64,000 nt of DNA, from contig BQUP01000010.1 of NCBI GenBank assembly GCA_022835595.1, positions 450,236-514,235 of the forward strand. Reading direction: 5' to 3'. Positions within the stretch are counted from its first letter, which is position 1. Each line of letters opens with the position of its first letter. The notes under the pieces are model-generated. The model searched no databases. It saw only the letters and a program-made list of their open reading frames with translations, and was not told where the DNA came from. Below are positions 12,070 to 24,700 of the stretch, piece after piece. A program made the position numbers and the translations under genes. This DNA is from Cystobasidium ongulense. Taxonomy: Eukaryota > Basidiomycota > Cystobasidiomycetes > Cystobasidiales > Cystobasidiaceae.

Positions 12070-14939
12070 CTAAGCTTTGGGCACAACAGGCTTCTCAATC
12101 TTGGCGACCTTTGCCTTGAGCGACGTTGTCGAGGCCTTTCCATCTGGAATGACAATAAACTCCATCGTTCCTTTGCTATCTTCGCTTAAGTCCTTATCGC
12201 AAATGTAATAACCTTTACGTTCGAACTGAATAACATCTCCCTTCTTGACTTGTCTGACATTCGCATCGGCGTAGGCTTCGTCCTTGAACTCTGAAACGGG
12301 ATTGATGAAGTCGGTCCAGTCATCATCTTCTTCGATCTTCTTCTTTGTGATCAAGAAGTCGTAGTCCTTCAGGATGACGCTGACCAGAGGTGCTTTTTCA
12401 GAGATAGCGAGCCAGTGAACCTTCTTTGCTGTCTTCTTGAAGTCGCCCTCCAAGTGGAGCTGAATGTCCAATGACTTGATCGGTGTGTCATTGGTTGTGC
12501 CTTTCAAGATATAAGCATTGCCCCAATCCATGAAAGTGACTTCCTCATTTGGCTCGAAAGAGACGGCATCAGCTTGCTCGATGTACATCTTGGGGGCATA
12601 GGTGGTAGTCTTGTTGCCAATATCCAGATTCTTCTTGTGCTTAGGGATGGCCATTGTGGACTCCACAACAGGTGTACCATCCTCTTGAGTCACAGTGCAC
12701 TCGACACTGGGAGGATACATCAGACCAGACTACTTCCGCAAATTTGAGAGTACAATGACTCACGCATCCTTCTTCAAGACAGCGGTATATCGAGGTGCGA
12801 TTGGGTCGATGACTTGCTTGTTCATGCTCCAGATACCGTCCCATTCTAAAGAGGTGACAGCTTTTGAAGGTCCTTGAGAAAGCATGTATTGAGTTAAGGC
12901 TTCAATAGTTAATCCTCTTCGACGCATTCCTCGAACTGTTGGGAATCGTGGATCGTCCCAACCGTCGACAAGGTGTTTCTCCTCTACCATAGCCTTCAGC
13001 TTTCGCTTCGATAGAAGAGTGTAAACGAAGTTGATGCGGCTGTTGCGAAGTTGTGGCAACTAAGTTAGTTACACAATTGATGCAGCCCATGTAGCGCAAC
13101 TCACCCGTAATCCCAGATCTCTACGCGTGGCAAGTCTAGCGAATCCTGCATCCACCAATACTGTGGATTACGATCGTGATATTCATTCGTCCTCAAGCAG
13201 TGTGAAATTCCCTCCTTGGAATCGACGATAGGATTGGCGAAGTCATATGTAGGGTAGACTTTCCATCTGTCTCCCGTCTTGTGATGTGGGATCAGATTGC
13301 ATCTGTAGATGACAGGATCGCGCATTGCCTTGTTTGGATCGTCATACGAGATCTTGGCTCGTATGCACCATCTTCGTCCCTCTTCGCTTCCTGTTGTCAT
13401 CTCAGCAAATCGTGCTAGATTTTCTTCTATGCTTGCATCCCGTCGCTCAGAGGGAATACCGTCCATACGCTCGGCTCGCATCTAGCAGAAGAGGAATCTG
13501 TCAGCGAAAGCAAAGGCACGTCCTCTCGTAGGAGAAAGCTCGATAACACACCTTTTCTTGTAGCGTATCGTCAGCGTATGCCTTTCCTCTCTTGATCATC
13601 TCTACAGCTAGCTTGTAAAGGTCGTCGAAGTAGTCGGAGGTGTAGGTAACTCTGTCACCATGTACACCCATCATAGCTAGGTCTTCAATAATAGCTTGTT
13701 GGAACTCGGCCTAAAGAACAAGTACTAGTCAGCACGTCTTTAGCTTCAAGCCTTGTTGAACAGCTTACCTTCTCTTTGCTTGGGTTGGTGTCATCGTATC
13801 GAACGATGAACTTGCCTCCGTACATATTTGCGAAATGCTTGTTCAGGATGGCTAATAGACTGGCGTTAGCAGAGGTTTTCCGCAAATCTGCATCGGAACG
13901 TGTTGCTTACCAGCTGTAGGAGCAAAGGTAAAGAATGAATCAGTACAATTGTAACCTTGTCGCACTGGACGAAACGCTGTCACCTTTCGCATGTCCAATA
14001 TGTAGGTATCCAGAAGGCTCAGGTGGAAGACGGGTGACGACCCTTCCATAGACAGCATTGGGTAGCCCGAGCTCGAAAGAAGCGGCGGCGGATTTGGATT
14101 TGCCCTTGATTGCGTCTTTCTGAGCTTGAGCAAAGGCTGCGAGGGCTTCCTGCACAGCTGGCAAATTCTCGATATGCGAGTACCATCTTGCTAAGTGAGG
14201 GTGTAGGTTTCGCTTGAGGAGTCCTTGGAAGACAGATGAGCCTAGAGATAGACGTGATTAGCAAATAGGACCAATGCACCGCACTGGAATCGACGGAATG
14301 AGCTGACTCTTTGCTGCTCCCCAAACTGCGAAATCAGCAGCCGTAGGCTTGTACCCGACGATATAGGAGCGGAGAGTAAGACGACGGTCTAGGGCATCAG
14401 CTGCAGTAGAAGCAGTCTGAAAGTTGGCAGTCTTGGAGAAGTTGGTTTCAGCAAAACTGATCCACTCGTTGATCTAAGGAGGAGTCAAGCGGGCGAATTG
14501 TCGGTGAGCTTTACAAACGAAAGACAAGCTTGTGACCATTGCACACCTCATCAGACTCGGCCTTGTTGGCTCCCAAGACCCCAAGTGCAGCGAATGCTTC
14601 AGCCAGCGACTTGATGATTGCTATAGGCGCAGTTGTCGAGGAACTGGTAGCAGCAAAATGATGCGGTGATCGAGGATGCAGGATGATGGATTGGAGAATT
14701 GCTCGAGTCAGCGACCTTTGACAGTCGAGAGACGGTGTCCTAGTGTGCTTTAATAATCTAGCCTACCTTCCACTCTCGAGCTTGACTGTCTCGCTGGCAT
14801 CGGCAGCCTTGTCCTGATAGTCGATAGTGACCACGCCCTCACTGCCGGCTTGAGCAGCGAGCTCTCCAGCGAGCGCAATCACGCCCCACGCTGGAGGGTT
14901 GGCCCGTGTGTATAATGTGAGCTTTGATGTTGATGCCAT
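12070..14939 (-). CDS. GUS1: Cytosolic glutamyl-tRNA synthetase
   Basis: Ten exons (14939-14767, 14643-14547, 14473-14308, 14241-13984, 13913-13911, 13851-13769, 13710-13552, 13481-13105, 13039-12764, 12706-12070) encode 742 residues. The enzyme charges tRNA-Glu with glutamate in the cytosol. Residues 1-190 form a GST-like appendage, as in fungal enzymes that bind Arc1. The class I catalytic core starts near 205 with [14 protein letters not shown] (HIGH motif), then [32 protein letters not shown] and the KMSKS-equivalent LLSKRKL. The C-terminal beta-barrel anticodon domain is complete. Exon 5 is only 3 nt (CTG) and restores the conserved HAKAA. The exon 8/9 junction was chosen to give [14 protein letters not shown], matching the family better than an upstream acceptor. 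It shares a 246-bp divergent promoter with the Eri1-type gene. Confidence 0.93.
13911..13913 (-). other. GUS1: 3-nt microexon of GUS1
   Basis: The exon CTG is flanked by CCTACAG acceptor and GTAAGC donor. The neighbouring introns are 70 nt (13914-13983) and 59 nt (13852-13910), each with its own branch-like site (ACTGATT and GCTAAC). With it the protein reads HIGHAKAAILNKHF, the family consensus; skipping it would lose one alanine only. Confidence 0.75.
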
Positions 14940-15185
14940 GGCTTAAGCTGGCAAGTTGGCTGTTCTACCAGTTGGAGCCGGTCCAAGTTTCGAAGGCCTT
15001 CTGTGCACTTTTTTGGCTGCCTGCTGCTGGCAGTTCTTTCCTCTGCACATACTTGCAACAAGCACGAAATACACGTTTAATACACAGCGAAGACATGGAC
15101 AGCTGAAGCACAGGAGAATCGCACGCGCAGGCTGGAGTAGCCCTCGCGAAGGGCCTTCTTGCTCCTCGCGGACACGCACACGCCC

Positions 15186-16447
15186 ATGGAGCAGGTAGCG
15201 ACTGTTGACGCTCTTCGCGAGGCGCTCGGCGCGCTCAAGCTGGACACGAGAGGCCACAAAGCAGTCCTCAAAAAGCGACTACGAACAGCGAGGAAGGCGC
15301 CGTCAGCCGAACATGTCGAAATAAGCACCAAATCGAGACGACCCGCAAGCCAGGACTTTGATAGCTACCTCGTGCTGGACTTCGAAGCTACATGTCAGCA
15401 ATACGTGCTTGGCCAAGGGAGTCGCTTTGATTTCCCGAATGAGGTATGCACGTCCTCTTATATCCATTGACCTTCGTATACTAATATCCAGGCTCTAGAT
15501 CATCGAGTTCCCTGTGTTGCTATTGCAGTGGCGCCATAACGAAGCTACATTGTCAGACAAGGCGACATCCAGCGATAGTTCCTCAGACAGTGACCCAGAC
15601 CAGGCCAGTCCAGATCTGGAACACGATGAGCACGCTTGGGAGCTTGTTGTAGTCGACGAGTTCAGACAATTCGTCAAACCAACCTGGAGACCCAAGCTGT
15701 CTAAATACTGCACTGAACTGACAGGCATTACGCAGGTGAGGTCCTGAGGCTCTTTAGTATACATATCAATTTAAACTGACTTGTGTTACACAGGACGATG
15801 TCGACCAGGCAGGCACCTTTGTTCAGGTCTTGCAGGCCTTCAAAACGACCTTTATTCAGCCATACAAGCTGTTCACGAAACACAACAAGACAGCATGGGT
15901 AACAGACGGTCAATGGGTAAGCTTGACACTCGTCAATCTGCGCAGCTATTCAGATGGGTAATTAATTATTCGTTACTTGCAGGATCTTCGCGATTTCGTT
16001 GCTAAGCAATGCTTCATCTCCTTTGTTCCACGTCCATCATGGCTGAAAGGACCCTATATCGACCTTCGCTCATCGGCAACTGCCTATTTAGCTCGAAAAA
16101 TGCCCGTTGTCATTGAAGCAGTCGAAACACCTGAATCTGTCCTAGATGACGAGGGATACATTAATACTACAAGTCCAAAAACTACAGTCTTGATACCTAC
16201 AACGCGAGGGTTGGCGACTCCGAATATCCCAGCGGTATTGAAAGCATTAGGTCTAGAACCCTTCGAAGGACGACAACATTCTGGTATTGATGATGTTAGA
16301 AATATAGCTAGAATACTACAAGAGTTGGTCCAACCTGAACGAAATTGGAGAGTAGCGGCAAACGCCAAGATTGAGGGGAAGGATAAATCCTGGTATTGGA
16401 TGAGAAGTAACGGTAGGATAGCTTGGAAATATCCACTCGACGACTGA
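15186..16447 (+). CDS. ERI1: Eri1-type 3'-5' exoribonuclease with SAP domain
   Basis: Four exons (15186-15443, 15499-15735, 15794-15916, 15983-16447) encode about 360 residues. Residues 4-35 match a SAP motif (LREALGALKLDTRGHKAVLK), the same N-terminal module found in animal Eri1. The DEDDh nuclease begins with DFEAT (residues about 65-69), continues with KYCTELTGITQDDVDQA and VTDGQWDLRDFVAKQC, and ends with HSGIDDVRNIARILQEL, which supplies the general-base His and last Asp. Eri1 enzymes trim 5.8S rRNA and histone mRNA 3' ends and can degrade small RNAs. An acidic Ser/Asp insert of about 30 residues separates the first two nuclease motifs, and a second insert precedes the His motif; both look like surface loops. 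Two of its three donors are GTATGC and GTGAGG. Confidence 0.88.
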
Positions 16448-17166
16448 AGAAATGGACGGTAAAGGAGAAATGAATAATACTATTGAGGCGGCCTTTCTGA
16501 CTGGTGTAGTCGTTCGCAGAGTCTGCTATTCAAGACAATTTTTCAAGAAAGTAGAGCGAAAGTTGCTTGTTATTGTACTTTCAAAGTTGGCAGTAAGATA
16601 GTTCAAACCAAACAGGACAATCCAAGTGAAACAGAGTAAAAAGAGCCGTGGTCAAGTTATCATGCTTTGCAACAGACCACGAAACGTGCACAAGCTTGAC
16701 TGCATTTCTGAGACCCTGTTAGCTAGCCTACAACAACGAGAAACACAATTACTGATGCGAACACGCCTGCGAGAAAGGAGACTATCAAAACATTTTGTCG
16801 TCGTCTGAGAGACACTGGGGTGTTTAGGTGAAGGCCGGTGGTCATCACTCCGCTAGGACTTGATGCCAGTCAGGTGATCCCTTCCTAGAGCGACTCAAAC
16901 GTATACAAGTAAACGAGGCGAAATGAAGGACTTATCCGTGATATAGCTACACGAAATCACTTAGGACTTATTTTGTTGCTGCGAATTTCCAAAAGCATGG
17001 CTGAGAAGCGGGCGTATAGCTTCTGTCCTTTCGAACAGTAGAAAACGACTTAGAATCGAAGAGTGTTTTTTTTTCCTAAATAGAATAGTGTTTCGCTTGG
17101 AGAACTCTTTCCGCTTGTGCAAAATACGGATGGATGAAAGACTAGAAACGATTTGTCGACCTTGGT
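16448..17166. other. Convergent intergenic region
   Basis: Between the 3' ends of the Eri1-type gene and GID4. No open frame with family features; AT-richer than its neighbours, consistent with 3' untranslated sequence. Confidence 0.5.
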
Positions 17167-19083
17167 TCACATAACAGTGAATGAAGCACATGCTTTAGGT
17201 CGCATATAGAGCTGTCTTCTCTTCAGGTCTTTCTTCACCTTTTCCATGTCTCCGACGCCACGCAGTACCTTCAAGTTGCCCCATTCATCAAATTCATCCT
17301 TAACAGCTTCCACCTCCTCATTCTCTTCCAACATAGCTCCTAAACCATCACCTACGTAATGTAACTCCAGTTCTTGGTAAGTATCTCTACTATCATTCTC
17401 TTCATATACAGAATCATTACTGCTAGATACTGAAGCGGCTGTTTCGTCCGGATTACTTCCACATCTAGGGCATGTAGGAGGTGTAAAATAGAATCCTCTC
17501 ATGACAGCATGTGCCCAAGGACCTCTATAGCCAGTTTTAGCATTATAAAAATTAGTAGATAATCTATTGCCATCGATGATACCATTATTTCCATTTGGCA
17601 TCGGACTGATCCTGAGAGCAGAAGCTACTAAGCCAGCTCTAGCTACGCTTCTGTGTAAAGAGGAAGAAGATGATCTAGTTCTTGCTCGGAAAGTATCTTC
17701 GAATGAAGGTGTTAGGAAGAATGGAAGTGCTGATGGAACGGACGAGGGTGACGGTGGAGGCGGTGGAAATTCTTCCAGAGAGGGTGTGTAGATAGTTTGA
17801 TCTGCAGCATCTGTATGGGGTCTTTCTACCTCGCTACTTCCCAGCTGCGCACTCTCTTCAGGCTTGCTCGAGATCGCATGGCCAGACAAATTGCCGATGT
17901 TGTCGCTTCTACCGCGCACGACAGAGGCATACGAATCATTTCGAGCAAGGAAAGGACTAAGAGGTCGACGCGCATTTGGAGCAGAAGCTGAAAGAAGACT
18001 TTGTGAGGTCTTGAGATTGGTATGGCTAGAAGTAAACGGGGAAGCTTTTGAAATGCTTAACTGGGGACGGTCGGGAGCTGGATTCAGTTCAACGGCGATG
18101 TAGTAGAAACCTAGAGGGTGTCCGTTCAGTATCGTTTACTTCTCGTACAAGTAGATCGTTCAGAGTAACCTACCGTCAAAGCTTGCCTCGCTCAAGTCTC
18201 GTCCCTCTTTGTCATTGACGAAGCATCTCTCCTTTAAACGCATAAGAACGACGTTAGGCGGGACTTTGAAGCTCTTCCTCTTCTTCTCCAACACCCTCTT
18301 CCTTCTCAACTGCCTTGCGACGCCATCACTCTCATTCTCAGTCTCTGCGTCGTCGCTTTCTTCATCATCACTTCCATATTCACTTGATGGGGCCGTAGGA
18401 ATAGGACTGGCATAGGCGCTCGGAGCGGCACTACATGCTGCTGAGGCTGATACTGGATTGCCACGCAAGTAGATATCACGACGGAATTTGTCCCAGTGTG
18501 CGTGGTCGTCTTCTTCGCTTGCTCCCCATTTGTCTGTTACGAAATCGTGATGCTGTGGACCTATGATCTGGTGGCGGACAAGCGATAAGAGGTCTGTCAG
18601 ACTCTGGACTTGGAAGTGCTCGTGACATTATGGGTGTGGATAGTTTGCAAAGGCGTCGGCTGAGCGCACATCGCTAAGCGAGAGAGATGGATGTGGTGAT
18701 GATGTGTGACAGCGGCTCTAAGACTTACCTCGCCGTCAAAGAAGGTGACTACCTTGGGGAGCGATGGCAGCAGGTTCTTGATGGTGAGCGTGCCTGCGTG
18801 ACCAAGAAGCTAGTCGTCAGTATTGAGCATGGTTCTCCGCTGTCGACTGTCCTGTTCTGTCATCTTGTCAGGCATATGCATGCGTTGCAGAGCACAGCAT
18901 CCGAACAAGCTCACTCCGGAAGCTAGCAGGGCACTCACCGCAGACGTCTCCTGTACTCTCATCCACGCCTGCTATGCGCACCTCCACCTCATAGCTCTGC
19001 AGGCCGGATCTCTGGTGTCCGCGCCATACTGCACCCACTGCCAGCGGCATGGACGGGCTTGTCGGAGGAGTGCGAGCCGCCAT
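17167..19083 (-). CDS. GID4: GID E3 ligase substrate receptor Gid4/Vid24
   Basis: Four exons (19083-18939, 18793-18729, 18567-18174, 18110-17167) encode 515 residues. Gid4 recruits proteins with N-terminal proline degrons to the GID/CTLH ubiquitin ligase. The beta-barrel strands are recognisable: GTLTIKNLLPSLPKVVTFFD, then HDFVTDKW and DHAHWDKF, VVLMRLKERCFVND, SEASFDGFYYIAVEL, and near the end RGFYFT with YQELELHYV, as in the animal protein. Two long inserts interrupt the barrel: about 65 residues, acidic then Arg/Lys rich, after the HW motif, and about 145 Ser/Pro-rich residues before the last strands, which also contain a CPRC pair. Animal GID4 is about 300 residues. Intron 2 (18568-18728, 161 nt) is long for this window. 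The start is the first ATG of exon 1. Confidence 0.88.
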
Positions 19084-19869
19084 CCGGTGGATCTCGTTGA
19101 TTCTTTGTATGATTGATATGTAGTTGTTGATTTACTCGAGAGTTCTCATCCAGTTCTGACCATCCATTGCTGCTTGCTTCTCAAGCTTCGGGGGATATTG
19201 AACCCCCCGGCCTAGCAAAGCGTCTTGAAGACGGGCATGTTGGACGTGAGGCTGGAGATAAAGCAAGGTGTGCTATTATGTTGGTGTGGCAGCAAGGGCT
19301 GTCTATCAATCCTGCAAGCCCTGTAGCTTGCGTCTCCGGTGAGCCTTGGGTTTGGTTGTCGGACGGACGTTGAGAGCGAGCAGCGAGTCGGGTCGAGAAA
19401 GCTCAAAGTTGGGCCCCCGCTTTTTCGGATTGAGTGGCGAGTGGCGAGAATGGTTGGGGATGCACCGAACTGTCTGAGACGCTGCAGAGACATGCACATT
19501 GGTAAGACCATCGCAGCTATTCTCGGCATCGCTCTAGATGCGAGAGTATCTGAGGCTCGCCAGTTTACCCTGTAGAAAATAAGGACACTCCCTTGCATAG
19601 TAGAAGACTCGGACACTGCTCGTCTTCTCTCTTGACAAGTTGGAGAAGCTTGTGAGAAGGAATCCATCTCTCTAACTGATACTGTCTCGACATATTCATG
19701 CTCCTTGTCGCCTGCAAGCTGCCCGGCTGGCCACGGTGATCATTGTTTGGTCGCGATGACTCCCCAAGAACCAAAGCAAGAGTGGATGTTCAAGACCACC
19801 TGCGGCTCCTTGATGTTTGATTTTGCATTGTGGTGTCGTCTCTACCAAGTCATTAACATCTTGATTACC
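19084..19869. other. Divergent promoter region
   Basis: Separates GID4 (minus) from the M50-like gene (plus). No coding region supported. Overlapping open frames between 19167 and 19770 on both strands lack family features. Confidence 0.45.
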
Positions 19870-21754
19870 ATGCCAGCTTTCGTGCATCCAGATACATTGC
19901 ATCCCGGGCAGCATGGTCGCACTCGAGCGAGCAGAAGAACGGGTTTCAGAATGGCCATGTTAGCACTCGCATTCTCGACAAGCGTGCATGCGGTCCCCTT
20001 TCACTTCGAAGACCATCCACCATGCCAGACATGTCAAGCTTCACGGTCGAGCAGTGCGTGATGCAGGAGGCTCGAATACCTCTATCTCTACCACTTGACA
20101 CTGACTTGTATTTCAATTTGTCAGTCTCTATTCCCAAGCGCGGTGGGGTTGGCAGGCTGCTTGTCCGGCTGCCTGCAGCACACGTCGAGAAACGCCAAAC
20201 TTTTGGAACAGACACCATCTATACCACATCTACTACTACTATCATTGCGTGAGCCCAATTTGCCAACGGTCTTGCAGGATATATATATAATTGCCGGCAC
20301 GGGCTGAAGAAGTATGTGATTGTTTCATGCAGTCGCCCAAGCGGAGTGACCCCTCTGGCTACTACCACTGCTACCGCTACTGTCACTCTTGCAGGGGGAA
20401 ACGAACCAGATCCAATAGATGCAAGTTTCCGAATCGTGACCGCGACGGTGACTATGACAGAAGCAGTACCGGTAGAATATACTCTCACCGACCAAGTGAC
20501 GATGACAGTATCACAATCAGCTGTCATACCGGTTCCGATAACAACGACAAGATTGTCAACCATCACTTCCAGCTCGACTGTTCAACAGTCTACTCAAACG
20601 GTCAATAACGGCCAGGGAGCACAAGAAGCTTCTCAAGCTCAGGAGACTGGTATCCCATTCGATTATACTTGCAGAGCTGGTGATGCAAATGAGAAGTATC
20701 CAGGTGGAATGAGTTTAGAAGCTACTGACAATCAGAGGGTAACGCTATGTAAGCTGCGCCTCATCACCTTTCATACGCTATCAAGTTTACTTACTCGTGC
20801 CTCTTTCTATATTCAGATCTAATCGGTATTTATATTATCGGTATTCTAGTAGCTTGGAACCTCATAGGTCTCAGAACTTTACTTTATCCAGTAAAAATGT
20901 TAACTGTAGCCTATCATGAATTTTGGCACATTCTAGTAGGAGTATGTTTAGGCCAGAAATTGATAAAGGTAGATTTAGCTCCTGAATTAGGTGGTAAAAC
21001 GGTCTTCAATGTTCCTGAATTGCCGGAAATCTCACTTCAACCTTATGCTTGTTATTTTGTGAGTATTTCCCATTTCTTTTTGCTACATTTTGGATGAATA
21101 TTTCCAGACTGATAGTGGTGCCTATTAAACAGACTGCCATGGTCGGTAATGCACTCATTGGATCGCTCCTCGTCTTCTGCGGCTTCAATACCCTCGCTAG
21201 CAAGATTGCAAGCTTCTTTATCGGTCTGAGCTATGCTGCCATCTTGTGGTATGCCAATGGCGCTCTGGCATTGTTGCTTACAGCAGCTTGGATCGGCTTA
21301 ATGTAGGTCGAACAGTAAATTCCCATCGCTAACGAGGCAGCTGGCTGACTCTTACTCCCATCTGTCTAGGGTTGGCTTCTGGTTCATCAATCATGGCTTG
21401 TATTTGAAGTATTATGTCCTATTCATTGGTGTCATGACTGCATTGTACTTTATTTGGGATATCAGTAAGTCCAAGCTCTTCTTGAGCTTCACCAGGAATG
21501 ATGCATATTGAAATCTGCGCCACAAAACAGTGGACGACTTTATCTTCCGCAAACAACATCCATGTTGTCCACGTCAACTAGAAAATCGATTTCGAACAGA
21601 AGCAGGACCACGTTTTTATGCTTCAATTTGGACAGGTGTATGGGCTGCTATTTCGATACTCTTCTTCGTGGGATTCATTTTGCTTGCTGTTGCTGTTTTC
21701 AGACAGACTCCTCATGGGGAATATTGTCAAGGTCAGACTTTCTTGCCTACTTGA
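19870..21754 (+). CDS. M50B-like membrane metallopeptidase with secreted Ser/Thr-rich N-terminus
   Basis: Seven exons (19870-20053, 20125-20248, 20333-20748, 20817-21058, 21133-21302, 21370-21464, 21531-21754) encode about 484 residues. A hydrophobic signal (MAMLALAFSTSVHA) starts at residue 28; if translation began at 19951 it would be the N-terminus. A dibasic Kex2-like site (HVEKR|QTF) follows, then about 130 Ser/Thr-rich residues likely to be O-glycosylated. The membrane part has about six hydrophobic segments and the zinc motif AYHEFWHILVG (HExxH). A segment near 21133 (TAMVGNALIGSLLVFCGF) resembles the region after the zinc motif in fungal M50B-like proteins. These are intramembrane-type proteases of unknown substrate. 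The protein ends with a last TM helix and a short Cys-containing tail. The intron at 21059-21132 has a nearer acceptor that would bring an in-frame stop, so the later one was chosen. Confidence 0.8.
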
Positions 21755-24700
21755 GCACTCGGAAGTATAAGTCTACAAATAGCTGTTTGTCTTCTGTCTT
21801 CTCCTCACAATGGACTCTAGCTCTCAAAGGATAGGCAAACCTTTCCGACCATTTTGTATTAGACGTGATTTAGTATTTTGGTTGGCGGAAGCGAGAAAGC
21901 AGACCCAGCTTTGAGCCTCGTTTCGGCACCCAACCTTTTGTCGATTCCTCTGGTCCAAAAAAACGAGATGATGATGCAGCTGATAGCTCACACAGCAGAC
22001 TCTAAATTCCCAGCTCTGCCCAGAATGCCAAAAGGTATCCAGGGAAGACGATGCCAGCGCTTCATCCGAATACAGTGCACAAAAGTGCAAAAAAGGTAGT
22101 GACCCGAACCCGGATTGAACAGATGACCAATCGATGCCACTCGAATAGACTGGAGTCGAACCTAATAGATAGGAAGTGTGTGAGAATTCACGACTTTGTC
22201 TAATCATTTGCGTTGGAGATGTGCTTACGCTCTACCACTCTGTAATAGAATTATTGTAAGCCGAAGTTCGAAAGATAGATTGGTATTTCTAAACTAACGA
22301 GCTATCGGGCCAAACGCATTGGATGGTGAACTACAGAAATTTCTTAGACATACCATATCCCTTTGTCCCGGTGAGTTTTGCGAGTCTTGGAAGGAGTGAC
22401 AAATTGTGCTGATAGCGTCGCGCCTCCTGGCCAGCTGCTCGTGCTCTTCCACTGTCTTGATGGCCAGCATGTCCTCAGCTACACAAATGCACAGGATCCA
22501 CGCCTCACTATTGCCATTGAATTCATTCGTCACCTCGACGCATACTCTGGCACCCTCAACGAAAATTGTGACCGCTCAAAGCCCACCCGACTCGATCAAC
22601 TCAGAGACACATCGAAAGAGCCGTTTCAACGGCTGGCCTAGCCAGCAGGGTTTGTCAGGTGCAGCTGTGTAAGTCGAAACGACACATATAAAGGCGCGTT
22701 GTACGAATACGCGTTTTGGACAACCGTAAGCTTACTCTACGTTATTGTACAGCTAGCCGTGTTCTTCGATGGCCACGTTAATCATCGGACTCATAGATGT
22801 GTCTGTGCAATCACACATCGAGGGATTCAGACTTCGACCATCGAGACAATATCAGACTAATTACACTAATTTTTAAATCGCAGTGACGTCTGGACCGTAT
22901 CCCCAAGTACTAAACAATTTGGAAAGACGATTGCAGCCTATCCAGAGGAGATCCTCCAATAATACATACACTTGATAGGGCCATCGGACTGACCACAGAT
23001 CTGCATATAGATCACCAGATCATCAAGAGTCACTTATTCCCATATACTTGGATAAGAACAGAGTTTCGGAGACCTCTAGGACGGTTGATGCATGAAGTTT
23101 GATAAGGAGGTCCAGGTATACTATATACATGCTCTAACTTCCATAACCTGTAACGCTATTCTTGCAGGACACACCTCTATCTAGATTCAGGGCATCTTGT
23201 ATTGAGTGACCATGCCATCGTAGCGCTCCTACACTGTCTCACTGGCGGAGGAAACAAATTCCTGTCTTCAGGAAGTCTGGAGCTCCAGACTTTGCTGGGC
23301 GCAGATCGACGCGACGCAACGCGCCAGATGAACAGATCTCGGGTATTGAGATCTCTTGGATCGGTAACAGGAAGCTTTCGCACTGCTATTGCACTGTGTA
23401 TGACGCGCTCTGCGCCAGTACCGAATTAAGCTATGTGAACGGTCTGCTCTGTTGTCTAGGTCGTACAAAAAGCTACCGGTAGCATTAACGGCTGGCAGCT
23501 GTATCAAGTGTAAAGCAAGTAACAATAATGATGGAAGGCCCCAAAAGTAATAACAATAGTGGAAGATTCAAGATTCATCATTGTCAAGGGCGGGGCGGGA
23601 AAACGCGTTTTACATCCATAACGACGCGTTTCTCGAGATCTCGGAAAAGAGTTAAGTTACGGCAAGCTGCGATACGAACGCGATCGATGGCCTGCGATTG
23701 TCAAGATTCTTACGGTACACTAGGTGAGCCTTGACAGCAGAAGGCAGGAAGAACCATGGTGAATTAAGATTTACTGTAGTAGTGACGGAATTGCCTGTGG
23801 CTGAGGTCATGTAGGCTTGGACAGACCCTGAGACCGAAGATGCATAAGGGTAATCTTTCCAAGCTAAGCATCCAAGCCTGTACATACATACAGGATTTGA
23901 GTCTCCGTTAGAAAAGCGTTGTTTTAACAGCCCGGTTCCGTATCGGATTAGTAGCAGTACTGATATGTCTGATGATACTAAGTGCTGCAGCGTTGCGCCC
24001 AGCGGTACGTGAGGCGCCGGTCGTGCTAGTACTTTGGATTATCGTTTGCGTCAGACAGGTATGCAAGATAAGAGTGACTGGCCGCTTGAGTCAGTAGGAC
24101 GAGCTAGAAACAGAACATCCAAACTTATACCTTATAGTGTAACTCCTGCAGCATTGCAGCAGAAACGTGAGCAGAAGAAAGACTCGCTACAGAAGTTCTG
24201 GCCTTTGCGTTTGGTGACCGGAAAGGGTACAAACTCGGACTCTCCACATAATGTTGCACCTGGTAAGTGCTAGAGAGTGAACATGTATCAGAGCCCAAGA
24301 TAAGGCAAGGCTTCTCTTCTCTTTCAATAAATCAATTTGCCTATTATATATTTTATAGCTTTACTTCACTTATTAAAGCCCACTCCCTTGCTCATCACAC
24401 TGCGTACGTTGTGCGGTGAGTAAAAAAAAAGGAAGCTGACCACGCACACAGTCGTGGGATTTCCAAGATCTACCCTACCCCAAGATTCCCAAGTCGAGTC
24501 GGGGCGGCAAAGTGGCGCGCGCGTAAAGTGGGCACAGGCAGCATCCTCTCGCTCTCGCCACGCCCGCACGCAGGACGACACTCCGACGACTGGAGGAAAG
24601 AAGCAGGAGGAGGAGGAAGACTTGAAGCCTGGACGAAGACTATCGTCATATTCAATATACCGACACAACGTGGCCCTCTAAGCTGCCATTGACGCAGCTT

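Noticed and set aside
21089-21100. Acceptor TTTCCAG in the M50-like gene
   Set aside because: In phase it leads to a stop after six codons; the later acceptor at 21131 restores the membrane domain.
22088-22245. tRNA-like pieces on the minus strand (GGTAGAGC-like D-arm, two TTCRA T-loop-like motifs)
   Set aside because: I could not pair an acceptor stem or a complete T stem with the D-arm, and the anticodon loop lacks U33. It may be a decayed tRNA or chance; tRNAscan-SE would decide.
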